DNA from: Bacteroidales bacterium UBA5382 | GTDB lineage: Bacteria > Bacteroidota > Bacteroidia > Bacteroidales > Dysgonomonadaceae | Length of the DNA stretch: 64,000 bases | Assembly: GCA_002409745.1 (NCBI GenBank) | Contig: DHOU01000039.1 | Span: 62,001 to 126,000 of the forward strand | Direction: 5' to 3' | Shown here: in pieces, positions 25,688 to 33,788 of the stretch | How positions within the stretch are numbered: the stretch's first letter is position 1 | Layout of the letters: each line of letters starts with the position of its first letter | Made by a program: the position numbers and the translations under genes | The notes under the pieces: model-generated | Databases searched by the model: none | What the model saw: the letters and a program-made list of their open reading frames with translations, nothing else | Told to the model about the DNA's origin: nothing

Positions 25688-25849
25688 TTTATTCTCTATT
25701 TTTATTATACTTATCGCAGTTTTGGTAATAAGATTCAAAGATAATCATTTTAGTCAGATGATAAACCGCGGCCATACATTCGTCCCATTGGGATCGATGT
25801 TCTTTATCGGATTGTTCAGATTCTGTTCTGTTACAATCTCTTCAAATAA

Positions 25850-25880
25850 TTGGATATCCGATAAAGAAAACGTACCTTTG
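25850..25880 (+). promoter_or_regulatory. promoter of the PIN toxin locus
   Basis: TTG at 25850-25852 and TACCTTTG at 25873-25880 are separated by 20 bases, an excellent match to the Bacteroidota -33/-7 promoter. The first gene starts 22 bases downstream. Confidence 0.65.
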
Positions 25881-25902
25881 CAAGATAAAAATAAAGGCAA
25901 CT

Positions 25903-26067
25903 ATGGCGGAAAAGGAAACAAAAAAAACAGACAAATGCGCCGACCTGACCGATCGGAAAGAAGGCGCTTATAAAGAACCGAAAAGGCTTTCGAAAATGGG
26001 TGAATGGAGAAGGAAGCATCCTAATGGAATCATTGAGATCATCGATATGGATGCCGTGATGGAGTAA
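25903..26067 (+). CDS. small basic protein paired with a PIN toxin (putative antitoxin)
   Basis: A 54-residue protein beginning MAEKETKKTDKCADL, followed by a conserved-looking half KRLSKMGEWRRKHPNGIIEI and ending DMDAVME. It lies 4 bases before the PIN-domain gene and has its own strong promoter, the arrangement of type II toxin-antitoxin pairs. No ribbon-helix-helix or AbrB motif is obvious. It is too short for a standard VapB of 70-90 residues. The antitoxin role is inferred from position. Confidence 0.6.
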   Translation: MAEKETKKTDKCADLTDRKEGAYKEPKRLSKMGEWRRKHPNGIIEIIDMDAVME

Positions 26068-26071
26068 AGCG

Positions 26072-26491
26072 ATGCGATATTTAATTGATACGAATATCTT
26101 GCTTTTTTATGCGTCCGATGATTTCGACTCCTTAACGTCGGATGTATTGCAAATCCTGGACGATTATGAGAATCGCATCTATGTCAGTTCCGAGAGTGTA
26201 AAGGAAGCAATACACCTTTTTCAGAACAACAGGATTAAAACAAAGAAATGGAAATCTGCTCGGGATATCTTCAGTTTTATTGAAAACGATTGGGGGATCA
26301 CGATTGATTACATTCAGAAAGAGCATCTGTATACTTTTGCCGGTTTGGAAACCGTTTCCGGCCATAACGATCCAGCCGACCGCCTGATCATCGCCCAGGC
26401 TATTACCGAAAAAATGCCACTCATCAGCAGCGACCATAAATTCGAACTATACCGAGAATATCATCTTGATTTTATTTACAATAAACGGTGA
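26072..26491 (+). CDS. PIN-domain ribonuclease (VapC-like toxin)
   Basis: A 139-residue PIN protein. Metal-binding acids are at MRYLIDTNILLFY (Asp6), SSESVKEAIHLF (Glu), GHNDPADRLIIAQA (both Asp) and ISSDHKF (Asp). The HNDPADRLIIAQA motif is typical of the PIN subfamily paired with short antitoxins in Bacteroidota. VapC toxins cut tRNA or rRNA. The partner is the 54-residue product directly upstream. Confidence 0.88.
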   Translation: MRYLIDTNILLFYASDDFDSLTSDVLQILDDYENRIYVSSESVKEAIHLFQNNRIKTKKWKSARDIFSFIENDWGITIDYIQKEHLYTFAGLETVSGHNDPADRLIIAQAITEKMPLISSDHKFELYREYHLDFIYNKR

Positions 26492-26560
26492 AATAGAAAC
26501 GAGAGCTATTTGGAAACTTTTTTCCAGTTCTCTGCGGAACCGCCTAGTTATTAACTTTAG

Positions 26561-27188
26561 TGGTTAACTACAGAAAAATATAAATTCTATATTGATGGAG
26601 AAGAGGTAGAGTTGGAAGTGAAAAAGGACGAAGAAACACATAGGAGTGTGGATATGAGTTCTAGCAATGATGAAAATAAGTTTGAGATCGGGATTGCAAA
26701 CAAACAAGATTGGAGAGCGATGCGTGGAGCAATTTCCGAGGTGCGGATATGGAAAACCGCACGTACGGCGGAACAGATAAAAAGTAATATGTGTTGCTTG
26801 AATAAAGGAGTTCCGAAAGGCCTTCTGGCAAGATGGAATTTTTCAATAGGGATTGAGACCGATTATATTCAAGATAGTAGCGGGACACCCTATCCGGTGG
26901 ATTTTGGATCAGGTAATACAGGCTGGTGCGCTTTTATATTCCATTACCGGCGATGAAAAATATTTAACGGAAGCGAAACAAATTGCTTTACGGGGATTCA
27001 TTGAACTTTACAAAATAGACGGAATTAGTACTTATGTAGATGCGTATCGAGAAATGTTATTGCAAGGTTGGTATTCCACTTGCAGGAACAAAACGTACAA
27101 TATTTTAAATTACCAAAGCTTCAGAGGTGGTGTAAGCCAATCGAAAAAAGTCATTAAGGATGAGTCTTTTTCAAACTGTGATTTATAA
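26561..27188 (+). pseudogene. relics of a LamG-domain protein and a helical glycosidase-like gene
   Basis: The frame 26561-26956 reads EKYKFYIDGEEVELEV and continues with AISEVRIWKTARTAEQIKSN and KGLLARWNF, a clear C-terminal part of a LamG/concanavalin-like domain without its start. From about 26900 a second frame reads QAGALLYSITGDEKYLTEAK, which resembles alpha/alpha-barrel glycosidases such as GH76. It then loses coherence by about 27100. Two broken carbohydrate-active genes appear to have been fused by deletion. Confidence 0.65.
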
Positions 27189-27737
27189 TTTAATTCACTA
27201 CTGACGGGATAACATTTTAGTAGTGACCGCTATTATAAGTCATTTTTTTCATGTGCAATTAATTGTGATGCTTTTCGGGATATTCTCCCTTTACCATTCG
27301 ATGGACGAAGAATGTGATGGAATGTGGCTTTGACAATGATCATAAATGGCATAATTGGCTCGATTAAATGATATTTTACTATCATAAATGACATAATTGT
27401 CTCATTCATGTGATAAAAATAATTATTTACTTTCTGATTATTGATAAATGTAGTATTTTAGCGTCTTAATTTTGCCACGATAATATCGGGTATCCGGCAT
27501 TGCGGAAAGAGTGTCTTGTTGATCCAAATAATGAAGAAAACAAATAGGTGGCCATCGTATCTCAATTTCGGTGATCCTCGGTGCGAAAGAAAGGAGTTTA
27601 CAATCAGCAAAAGGCATATCTGAAGGCTAAACAAGTCATAGAAGTAATTTCTGCTTGGATATTTGTAGATTAATGAGATTGAATATTGATTGGCACATGT
27701 TAAATATATACGAAACTGATAATTTAAAACGGGAAAA
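27189..27737. other. 549-base intergenic region upstream of GH43
   Basis: No intact gene is seen. It holds two matched direct repeats (27339 and 27381) and fragments of eroded coding-like sequence around 27500-27680 (for example KGVYNQQKAYLKAKQVIE in one frame). Confidence 0.5.
27339..27403. repeat. pair of 23-bp direct repeats, 42 bp apart
   Basis: ATCATAAATGGCATAATTGG at 27339 and ATCATAAATGACATAATTGT at 27381 both continue CTC. They differ at two of 23 positions. Between them, AAATGATATTTTACTATCAT is partly palindromic. This looks like a tandem operator about four helical turns apart, or a remnant repeat. Confidence 0.6.
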
Positions 27738-28847
27738 ATGAATTTTATTCGATTAGTCTTGATTGTTTTTTTGGCGATTATGGCTTCGTGCGCGCCTTCC
27801 AAAAAGCAAGAAATCACGTTGCAAAACCCTCTACCGGTAGAATTCGGTGATCCGTATATTTTAAGGGCTTCATCGGGCAAGTTCTATATGTATGGTACCA
27901 CGGAAGGGCTGCTCGGATTTAAGACCTATTCGTCGGACGATTTGGTTAATTGGAAAGAGGAAGGAACCGTTTATGAAGGTGCAACCCCTGAATCGTGGAC
28001 GGTGGATTGTTTTTGGGCGCCGGAGGTCTATGAACGAAACGGGAAGTATTACCTTTGGTACAGCGCCAATTGGAAGCATAATCCTACGAATGAAGGCGAG
28101 AATTTCCGTATTGGAGTGGCCGTAGCGGATAATCCTACAGGTCCTTTCAAAGAAATAAGTGACGGCCCTGTATTCGATCCCGGCTATCCGATTATCGACG
28201 CGAATGTCTATTTTGATGATGAAAACGGAAAGGCCTATCTGTACTATTCCCGCTGTTGCTACAAGCATCCGGTGGAAAGTGAAGTAGCCGATTGGGCAAA
28301 ACAACAAGGGTGGTTCGATGAGATTGAAGAGAGTTGGATTTATGGCGTGGAGTTGAACCCGGATTTTTCGGGGGTGATCGGCGAGCCGCAATTAATGCTT
28401 CGTCCTCCCGTGAGCATGAGTGATACACAAGCCGAATGGGAAAGTCGATCGGTTACGTCGAAAGAAGTGAACAGGCGTTGGACGGAAGGATCTTTCTTAT
28501 TCAAAAAAGATGATACTTATTATATGATGTATTCCGCGAACTTCTTCGGAGGGCAGAATTATGCCGTCGGATATGCCACGGCGAAGCATCCTTTAGGCCC
28601 CTTTGAAAAATCCGCCGATAATCCCGTTTTGGAAAAAAATACAACTCACGGGGGATCGGTAACAGGTACCGGGCATAATATGGTCTTAGACCTTCCGGAC
28701 GGGAAAATGCTTTGTGTCTATCATGGGCGTACGCAGGCTACGGGTGATAGCCGGGTCGTATTTATCGATAAAATGGAAATCGATGATAACGGACGGTTGA
28801 TCGTACATGGGCCGACGACCGAAAAACAACAAATATCTCTGCCTTAA
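27738..28847 (+). CDS. glycoside hydrolase family 43-like lipoprotein
   Basis: A 369-residue lipoprotein (signal ends FLAIMASC) with a five-bladed propeller. Expected GH43 residues are visible: base aspartate in PVEFGDPYILRASSGKFYMY, the pKa-modulating aspartate in YPIIDANVYFDDENGKAYLY, and acid glutamate in WTEGSFLFKKDDTYYMMYSA, plus DCFWAPEVYERNGKYYLWYS and TGHNMVLDLPDG. GH43 enzymes cut arabinan, xylan or galactan side chains. Which one cannot be told from sequence. Confidence 0.88.
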   Translation: MNFIRLVLIVFLAIMASCAPSKKQEITLQNPLPVEFGDPYILRASSGKFYMYGTTEGLLGFKTYSSDDLVNWKEEGTVYEGATPESWTVDCFWAPEVYERNGKYYLWYSANWKHNPTNEGENFRIGVAVADNPTGPFKEISDGPVFDPGYPIIDANVYFDDENGKAYLYYSRCCYKHPVESEVADWAKQQGWFDEIEESWIYGVELNPDFSGVIGEPQLMLRPPVSMSDTQAEWESRSVTSKEVNRRWTEGSFLFKKDDTYYMMYSANFFGGQNYAVGYATAKHPLGPFEKSADNPVLEKNTTHGGSVTGTGHNMVLDLPDGKMLCVYHGRTQATGDSRVVFIDKMEIDDNGRLIVHGPTTEKQQISLP

Positions 28848-28886
28848 AATAATCGTATAATACAAAGAAGTTTTACTTTTACTGAC

Positions 28887-30470
28887 ATGAAATCGACATC
28901 GGATACGAAAAAGCACTCCTCTAAACGCAGAAATCAATTTTATCGGCGAAAATTCTTTTATCTCTTGATAGGGGTTATTGCCGGCATTGTATTGGTTGCG
29001 GCATTGTATCAAACTTCGGTCTATTTTTCCACTAACGAATCGTGCATGATGTGCCATGTCCATCCGCATGCTGAAGAGTCGTGGCAGCTATCGGCGCATG
29101 TAAACAACGGAAGCGGGGTAATGGTGAATTGCGTGGATTGCCACCTTCCGCCGACCGATAATACCTGGCAGCATTATACGGCTAAACTGCAATTGGGCGT
29201 TCGCGATGTGTGGGGGTATCTTACAAAAGACAGCGCCGATTTCGACTGGGATAAGAAATCGGAACTGGAACATGCGGTGAAATACGTCCCGAATGCTTCG
29301 TGTGTGAAGTGTCATCAAAATCTTTTTCCGCAAGGTATTTCCGACGAAGGTATTACGGCACATATGTATTACGATGAGAATCACGCAAAGATGGATCTTC
29401 AATGCATTAGTTGCCATCTGGATGCAGGACACCATAATCCGAATTACTCGCATTCGCGCATGACGGGTATTCCGGGCTTGAGCGCATCCGGCAGCAGCGC
29501 AACAGACACAAGCCGGTTTTTTAAGGAACCTGCTCAGGTCACTTCTTTTACCGATTTTGTAGAGCAGATACCCGGTACTGCGATCTCCTTTAAAATGGTG
29601 GCTGTCCCCGGCGGAAATTTCACGATGGGTAGTCCTGAAAAGGAACCTTTCCACAAACCCGATGAAGCGCCGCAGCATGCGGTAACGGTGAATTCGTTCT
29701 TTATGGCGGAGATCGAGACGACTTGGGAGCAGTATTGGGCTTTTTACGGCAGTACGATGAGCGAGGGGCGTACTCCTCCCGAAACGACTTACGAGCGGAA
29801 TATGCAGGCGCTCGATGTGGATGCCATTTCCGGCCCGACTCCTCCTTTCGGATTCCCGGATCAGGGATGGGGCGGTGATAAACGTCCGGCGATTACCATG
29901 ACGCATTATGCGGCAGAAATATTCTGTCTGTGGTTATCCAAAAAGACCGGCAAAAAGTATCGTCTGCCGACCGAAGCGGAATGGGAATATGCCGCTCGTG
30001 GAGGAACGGCGACACCTTACTTTTTTGCCGGTAATCCGAAAGATTTTTCGGATCAGGGTTTTTGGAGAAAGATATTTCCTGCTAAAACGGATAGTATTTC
30101 TTCGTATGTGATCTATATTAAAAACAGCCGGGGGCGCACGCAAGAGCCGGATGTCGTGAAATCCAATCCGTTCGGACTGAAGAATATGCTTGGAAACGTG
30201 ATGGAGTATTGTGCCGATAAATATGATCCGGAGGTGTATGGCAAACGGGCGGATGGGGCACAAGATCCGGTAAACACGCAGGGTGAGGAATGGGTAATTC
30301 GTGGCGGTAATTATTTATCGGATGCGGCGGATGTACGTAGCGCCGCACGGGATCATACGTTGCATGATTCTTGGCTGAAAACCGATCCGCAACAGCCGAA
30401 AAGTATCTGGTGGTATTCCGATATCCGGGGAATCGGATTCAGGGTCGTGTGCGAGACAATGGAGAATTGA
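28887..30470 (+). CDS. tetraheme NrfH/NapC-type cytochrome c fused to a SUMF1 (formylglycine-generating-enzyme) domain
   Basis: A 527-residue fusion. A basic N-terminus and one membrane helix (about 22-42) anchor it, followed by four CxxCH heme motifs: CMMCH (53-57), CVDCH (82-86), CVKCH (139-143) and CISCH (173-177). This is the layout of NapC/NrfH quinol-oxidising cytochromes. A linker (190-235) leads to a SUMF1/FGE-sulfatase domain (about 238-525) with MVAVPGGNFTMGS, YRLPTEAEWEYAARGG, GLKNMLGNVMEYCADKYD and WVIRGGNYLSDAADVRSAAR. SUMF1 folds include formylglycine-generating enzyme, sulfoxide synthases and gliding lipoproteins. The fusion suggests electron delivery to, or a structural partner of, a periplasmic respiratory protein. 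It is followed by Tat-type oxidoreductase genes. Confidence 0.88.
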   Translation: MKSTSDTKKHSSKRRNQFYRRKFFYLLIGVIAGIVLVAALYQTSVYFSTNESCMMCHVHPHAEESWQLSAHVNNGSGVMVNCVDCHLPPTDNTWQHYTAKLQLGVRDVWGYLTKDSADFDWDKKSELEHAVKYVPNASCVKCHQNLFPQGISDEGITAHMYYDENHAKMDLQCISCHLDAGHHNPNYSHSRMTGIPGLSASGSSATDTSRFFKEPAQVTSFTDFVEQIPGTAISFKMVAVPGGNFTMGSPEKEPFHKPDEAPQHAVTVNSFFMAEIETTWEQYWAFYGSTMSEGRTPPETTYERNMQALDVDAISGPTPPFGFPDQGWGGDKRPAITMTHYAAEIFCLWLSKKTGKKYRLPTEAEWEYAARGGTATPYFFAGNPKDFSDQGFWRKIFPAKTDSISSYVIYIKNSRGRTQEPDVVKSNPFGLKNMLGNVMEYCADKYDPEVYGKRADGAQDPVNTQGEEWVIRGGNYLSDAADVRSAARDHTLHDSWLKTDPQQPKSIWWYSDIRGIGFRVVCETMEN

Positions 30471-30590
30471 TAATTACCAAATGACAAATTACCAAATGAC
30501 AAATGACAAATTACAAATTACGAATGACAAATGACAAATTACGAATGACAAATGACAAATTACAAATTACGAATGACAAATAACTGAAAG
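30471..30590. repeat. short-word tandem repeat block (ATGACAAATTACAAATTACGA)
   Basis: About 120 bases made of the words ATTACCAAATGACAA, ATGACAAATTACAAATTACG and AATGACAAATGAC in irregular order. The same words occur inverted at 17786-17862. No ORF or hairpin is apparent. It separates the cytochrome fusion from the oxidoreductase. Confidence 0.8.
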
Positions 30591-30636
30591 CTGATAGCTT
30601 ATCAATAATTAAAACAATCTATTAAATAACAAACAA

Positions 30637-32013
30637 ATGAAAGAGAATGTAACCAGAAGAGCTTTTTTGAAAAGTTCGGCTGCTGTTGGAGCGATAGGCG
30701 TTATTGGGGCAAGCGGAACAACCGGCTTGTTGACTTCTTGTAGTGGAAACAAAAAAAATGCCTTAAAACCTTTAAAGGAACCGGGAACCTATTATATACC
30801 GGAACTTCCGGATATGGCTAAGGACGGAAAAGAGCTTAAGGCCGGCGTAATCGGTTGCGGTGGTAGAGGTTCGGGCGCCGCGTTCGATTTTCTGAATGCT
30901 GCGAACGGGGTGACTATCGTTGCCTTAGGCGATGTTTTCGAGGATAAAGTAAACTCTTTGGCTGACAAGCTAAAAGCAGAGAAGAATATCGATGTTCCTG
31001 CCGATAAACGTTTCGTAGGACTGGACGCGTATAAACAAGTCATTGATAGCGGTGTGGATGTCGTTATTAATGCAACTCCGCCGTTTTTCCGTCCTTCGCA
31101 TTTCCAGTATGCCGTAGAAAAAAACAAACATTGTTTCCTGGAAAAACCGATTTGTGTCGATGCGGTCGGATACCGCACGATTATTGCCGCCGCCAAACAG
31201 GCGCAAGCTAAAAACCTGAGGGTGGTAACCGGTACACAACGCCATCATCAACGTAATTATGTGGAATCTTATCAAAAGATTATGGAAGGGACCATTGGAG
31301 AAATTACCGGCGGGGTGGTTTATTGGAATCAAAATATGCTTTGGTATCGGGACCGGCAACCGGGATGGAACGATTTTGAATATATGGTGCGCGACTGGGT
31401 CAATTGGAAATGGCTGTCGGGAGATCATATTGTTGAACAACATGTTCATAATATCGACGTATTTACTTGGTTTAGTGGTTTGAAGCCTGTAAGCGCCGTC
31501 GGATTCGGATCGCGCCAGCGTCGTGTAACCGGCGATCAGTTTGACAATTTCAGCATAGATATTACGATGGAAAACGGTGTGCATTTGCATAGTATGTGCC
31601 GCCAGATAGACGGTTGTGCCAATAATGTGAGCGAGTTTATCCAGGGCGCCAAAGGATCTTGGTCTACCGCCAATGGTGAAACGGTAATCAAAGATTTACA
31701 GGGAAATATTCTCTGGCAATTCGATGCGGAAGCTGAAAAAACGACTTATAAACAAACCAATCCGTACGTGTTGGAACATGTCAACTGGATCAATAGCATT
31801 CGTGGAAATAAGCCCATCGAACAAGCTTCGGAGACCGCGGTGTCGAATATGGCGGCTATTATGGGACGCGAATCGGCTTATACCGGCGAGGAAACCAAAT
31901 GGGAGGTCATGACGGCCTCGGCTTTGGATTATACCCCTCAAGATTTGAATATCGGCAAAATGAATATGTCCGGATTTACCGTGCCTGTTCCGGGAAAACC
32001 ACAGGATAAATAA
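30637..32013 (+). CDS. Gfo/Idh/MocA-family oxidoreductase with Tat signal
   Basis: A 458-residue protein. The Tat-like signal TRRAFLKSSAAVGAIG ends near a possible lipobox (LLTSC). The Rossmann domain has KAGVIGCGGRGSGAAFDF and a conserved KNKHCFLEKPICVDAVGYR. The C-terminal domain carries GGVVYWNQNMLWYRDRQPGW and DHIVEQHVHNIDVFTW, typical of the Bacteroidota/Planctomycetes glycosyl-hydrolase-109-like oxidoreductases. It acts on a sugar or inositol with a tightly bound nucleotide. It pairs with the isomerase 9 bases downstream. Confidence 0.9.
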   Translation: MKENVTRRAFLKSSAAVGAIGVIGASGTTGLLTSCSGNKKNALKPLKEPGTYYIPELPDMAKDGKELKAGVIGCGGRGSGAAFDFLNAANGVTIVALGDVFEDKVNSLADKLKAEKNIDVPADKRFVGLDAYKQVIDSGVDVVINATPPFFRPSHFQYAVEKNKHCFLEKPICVDAVGYRTIIAAAKQAQAKNLRVVTGTQRHHQRNYVESYQKIMEGTIGEITGGVVYWNQNMLWYRDRQPGWNDFEYMVRDWVNWKWLSGDHIVEQHVHNIDVFTWFSGLKPVSAVGFGSRQRRVTGDQFDNFSIDITMENGVHLHSMCRQIDGCANNVSEFIQGAKGSWSTANGETVIKDLQGNILWQFDAEAEKTTYKQTNPYVLEHVNWINSIRGNKPIEQASETAVSNMAAIMGRESAYTGEETKWEVMTASALDYTPQDLNIGKMNMSGFTVPVPGKPQDK

Positions 32014-32022
32014 TAAAAGCGT

Positions 32023-32940
32023 ATGAATTTCGATAGAAGATCCTTTTTAAAAACATCTCTCGCCGGAGCCGCAATGGTCACGGCGGGAGGAACCGTTTCG
32101 GCCGCAAACAGCCTTGATAAGTTGTCAGGCGGAAAAACATCGAAAGTTCAATTGAATATATCGTTTCAGGAAGGAATTGCCCCCGGCGATAGCCTGAAGA
32201 AGAAACTCGATTTTATGGAGAAGCATGGCGTCGTGGGCTTCGAGCCGGGAGGACGCGGACTGAAAGGACGTGTAAAAGAGATTAAAGATGCTTTGCGTGG
32301 TCGTGCCATTAAGGTGAGTGCGATATGTGCCGGCTTCGACGGATTTATTCTTTCCACCGATCCGGCAATCCGCAAGCAATGCCGTGATACGATGAACGAG
32401 ATTATCGGAGCCGCGGGGGAGTTGGGATCGGTAGGGGTGATTATCGTTCCGGCGTTTAATTCGCAAACGCCTGCCATGCCCCATACGCAGGGAACCCGCG
32501 ATTTCTTGTGCGAACAATTCCATGAGATGGGCGATTTTGCTCGACAGCATGGCACAACCGTTATTTTCGAACCGCTGAACCGCAAAGAAGCTTTTTATCT
32601 GCGCCAGGTGGCTGACGCGGCTTCTATCTGCCGTGACATTGATAATCCGGGGGTGAGGTGTATGGGCGACTTCTGGCACATGACCTGGGAGGAGACTTCC
32701 GACGCCGGAGCATTTCTTTCTGCCGGCCGCTATCTGGAGCATGTACATATTGCCAGTCGTAAAAGACGCAGTATGCCGGGAGAAGACGGTGAAGCCGACA
32801 CGTATGTAGAGGGATTCAAAGCTCTGAAGTTTTTGGGATATGACAAGTATGTCAGCTTCGAATGCGGTTGTCAAGGCGACCGTAACGTCGTTGTTCCTCA
32901 GGCTTTGGAGCTACTAAGGAAACAGTGGAAGGAAGGGTGA
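32023..32940 (+). CDS. sugar phosphate isomerase/epimerase (TIM barrel) with Tat signal
   Basis: A 305-residue AP-endonuclease-2-like TIM barrel. The Tat-type signal is FDRRSFLKTSLAGAAMV. The barrel shows VVGFEPGGRGLKGRVKEIKD, VGVIIVPAFNSQ, VIFEPLNRKEAFYLRQVADA (metal Glu), RCMGDFWHMTWEE (metal Asp/His) and YVSFECGCQGDRNVVVP (C-terminal Glu). Family members are hydroxypyruvate isomerases and sugar epimerases. It probably forms a two-gene unit with the preceding oxidoreductase for periplasmic sugar modification. Confidence 0.9.
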   Translation: MNFDRRSFLKTSLAGAAMVTAGGTVSAANSLDKLSGGKTSKVQLNISFQEGIAPGDSLKKKLDFMEKHGVVGFEPGGRGLKGRVKEIKDALRGRAIKVSAICAGFDGFILSTDPAIRKQCRDTMNEIIGAAGELGSVGVIIVPAFNSQTPAMPHTQGTRDFLCEQFHEMGDFARQHGTTVIFEPLNRKEAFYLRQVADAASICRDIDNPGVRCMGDFWHMTWEETSDAGAFLSAGRYLEHVHIASRKRRSMPGEDGEADTYVEGFKALKFLGYDKYVSFECGCQGDRNVVVPQALELLRKQWKEG

Positions 32941-33018
32941 AGAAGAAGTATGAAGTATGAGGGATGAGGGATAGCGAGGTCGTCATTTCAACTGGCAACC
33001 TCGCTATTAAATGCAATG

Positions 33019-33363
33019 TTACAAAATAAACGATTCTAACGCATTATTTATATAACGATTAAGGGAAATTCCTTCTCGTTTAGCTTCTCTGATGGCTCTT
33101 AAATAGGTGTCTGTTTTTAAACGTACATTCAAATTACCTAAATTCGGTTTTTGAGGCTTAATGCCATCGTTTTTGCAATCATACAAATAATCATTGACAA
33201 ATTGTTGAAAATCTTTTTCCAATTCTTCCAATGTATTCCCTTCGTAGATATAGGCGCCTTTGATTCCTAAGAGTTGTCCGTATAATCTTTTATTTTCCAA
33301 ATCAAATTCAATGCTACCGTAATAGCCTTTGTATTCAAGTAAATTTGTTTTATCTGTTTTCAT
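33019..33363 (-). CDS. hicB: HicB-family antitoxin
   Basis: A 114-residue protein. The N-terminal partial RNase H-like fold (YKGYYGSIEFDLENKRLYGQ, GAYIYEGNTLEELEKDFQQF) is followed by a ribbon-helix-helix-like tail (GNLNVRLKTDTYLRAIREAK, EGISLNRYINNALESF). This is the standard HicB layout: toxin-binding domain then DNA-binding domain. The toxin gene ends 3 bases upstream but carries a nonsense codon, so the antitoxin may be an orphan. Confidence 0.88.
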   Translation of the reverse strand: MKTDKTNLLEYKGYYGSIEFDLENKRLYGQLLGIKGAYIYEGNTLEELEKDFQQFVNDYLYDCKNDGIKPQKPNLGNLNVRLKTDTYLRAIREAKREGISLNRYINNALESFIL

Positions 33364-33366
33364 ACA

Positions 33367-33633
33367 TTAATCATCAATTAATCCGCAATCTATTAAAGTA
33401 GTTTTGATAATCGCCAAAACGTAAGGCTTTAATCGATTTTCAGGGTGAGGTTTGTGAAATTTAATCGGATATTCGGGAAATTGTTTATTCAAAAAACGTA
33501 CCCTCGATCCGCCCGTTTTTCCTGTCGGGACTTCAGATTATCCAAAGTCTTTCAGAAGTTTTGTCGCTTCTTCATAAGTAAAATCCTTTGGCATACTTAG
33601 GAAAAGATTTAGTAATTTTTCTTTCGTACTCAT
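33367..33633 (-). pseudogene. hicA: HicA mRNA interferase gene with premature stop
   Basis: Reading from ATG at 33633, codons 1-31 give MSTKEKLLNLFLSMPKDFTY and end EEATKLLKDFG. Codon 32 (33540-33538) is TAA, where relatives usually have tyrosine (one base change from TAT). The same frame then continues without further defects as SEVPTGKTGGSRVRFLNK and IKFHKPHPENRLKPYV, to a TAA at 33367-33369. The GGSRVRF and HKPHP blocks are the catalytic half of this HicA subfamily. The toxin is therefore probably inactive unless the stop is suppressed. Confidence 0.82.
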
Positions 33634-33656
33634 ATTATCGTACTTAATATCGATTG

Positions 33657-33687
33657 CAAATTTAAAGAGAAGAAATATATTTTGCAA
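33657..33687 (-). promoter_or_regulatory. hicAB promoter
   Basis: On the minus strand, TTG (33687-33685) and TAAATTTG (33664-33657) are separated by 20 bases, a textbook -33/-7 pair. It lies 23 bases before the hicA start. Confidence 0.65.
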
Positions 33688-33701
33688 CTAAATTAGTCAC
33701 A

Positions 33702-33730
33702 TTGTTTTGTATAAGGTCGCTTTATATTTG
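33702..33730 (+). promoter_or_regulatory. promoter of the cytochrome c assembly gene
   Basis: TTG at 33702-33704 and TATATTTG at 33723-33730, separated by 18 bases, lie 58 bases before the start at 33789. It is divergent from the hicAB promoter. Confidence 0.5.
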
Positions 33731-33788
33731 CAACGGCAATTATTGATAAGATTAATCTATATCGTTTTATAGCTAAATATTCTTGAAA

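Noticed and set aside
27458-27880. Minus-strand 140-codon frame before GH43
   Set aside because: It overlaps the start of the confident GH43 lipoprotein and shows no family feature.
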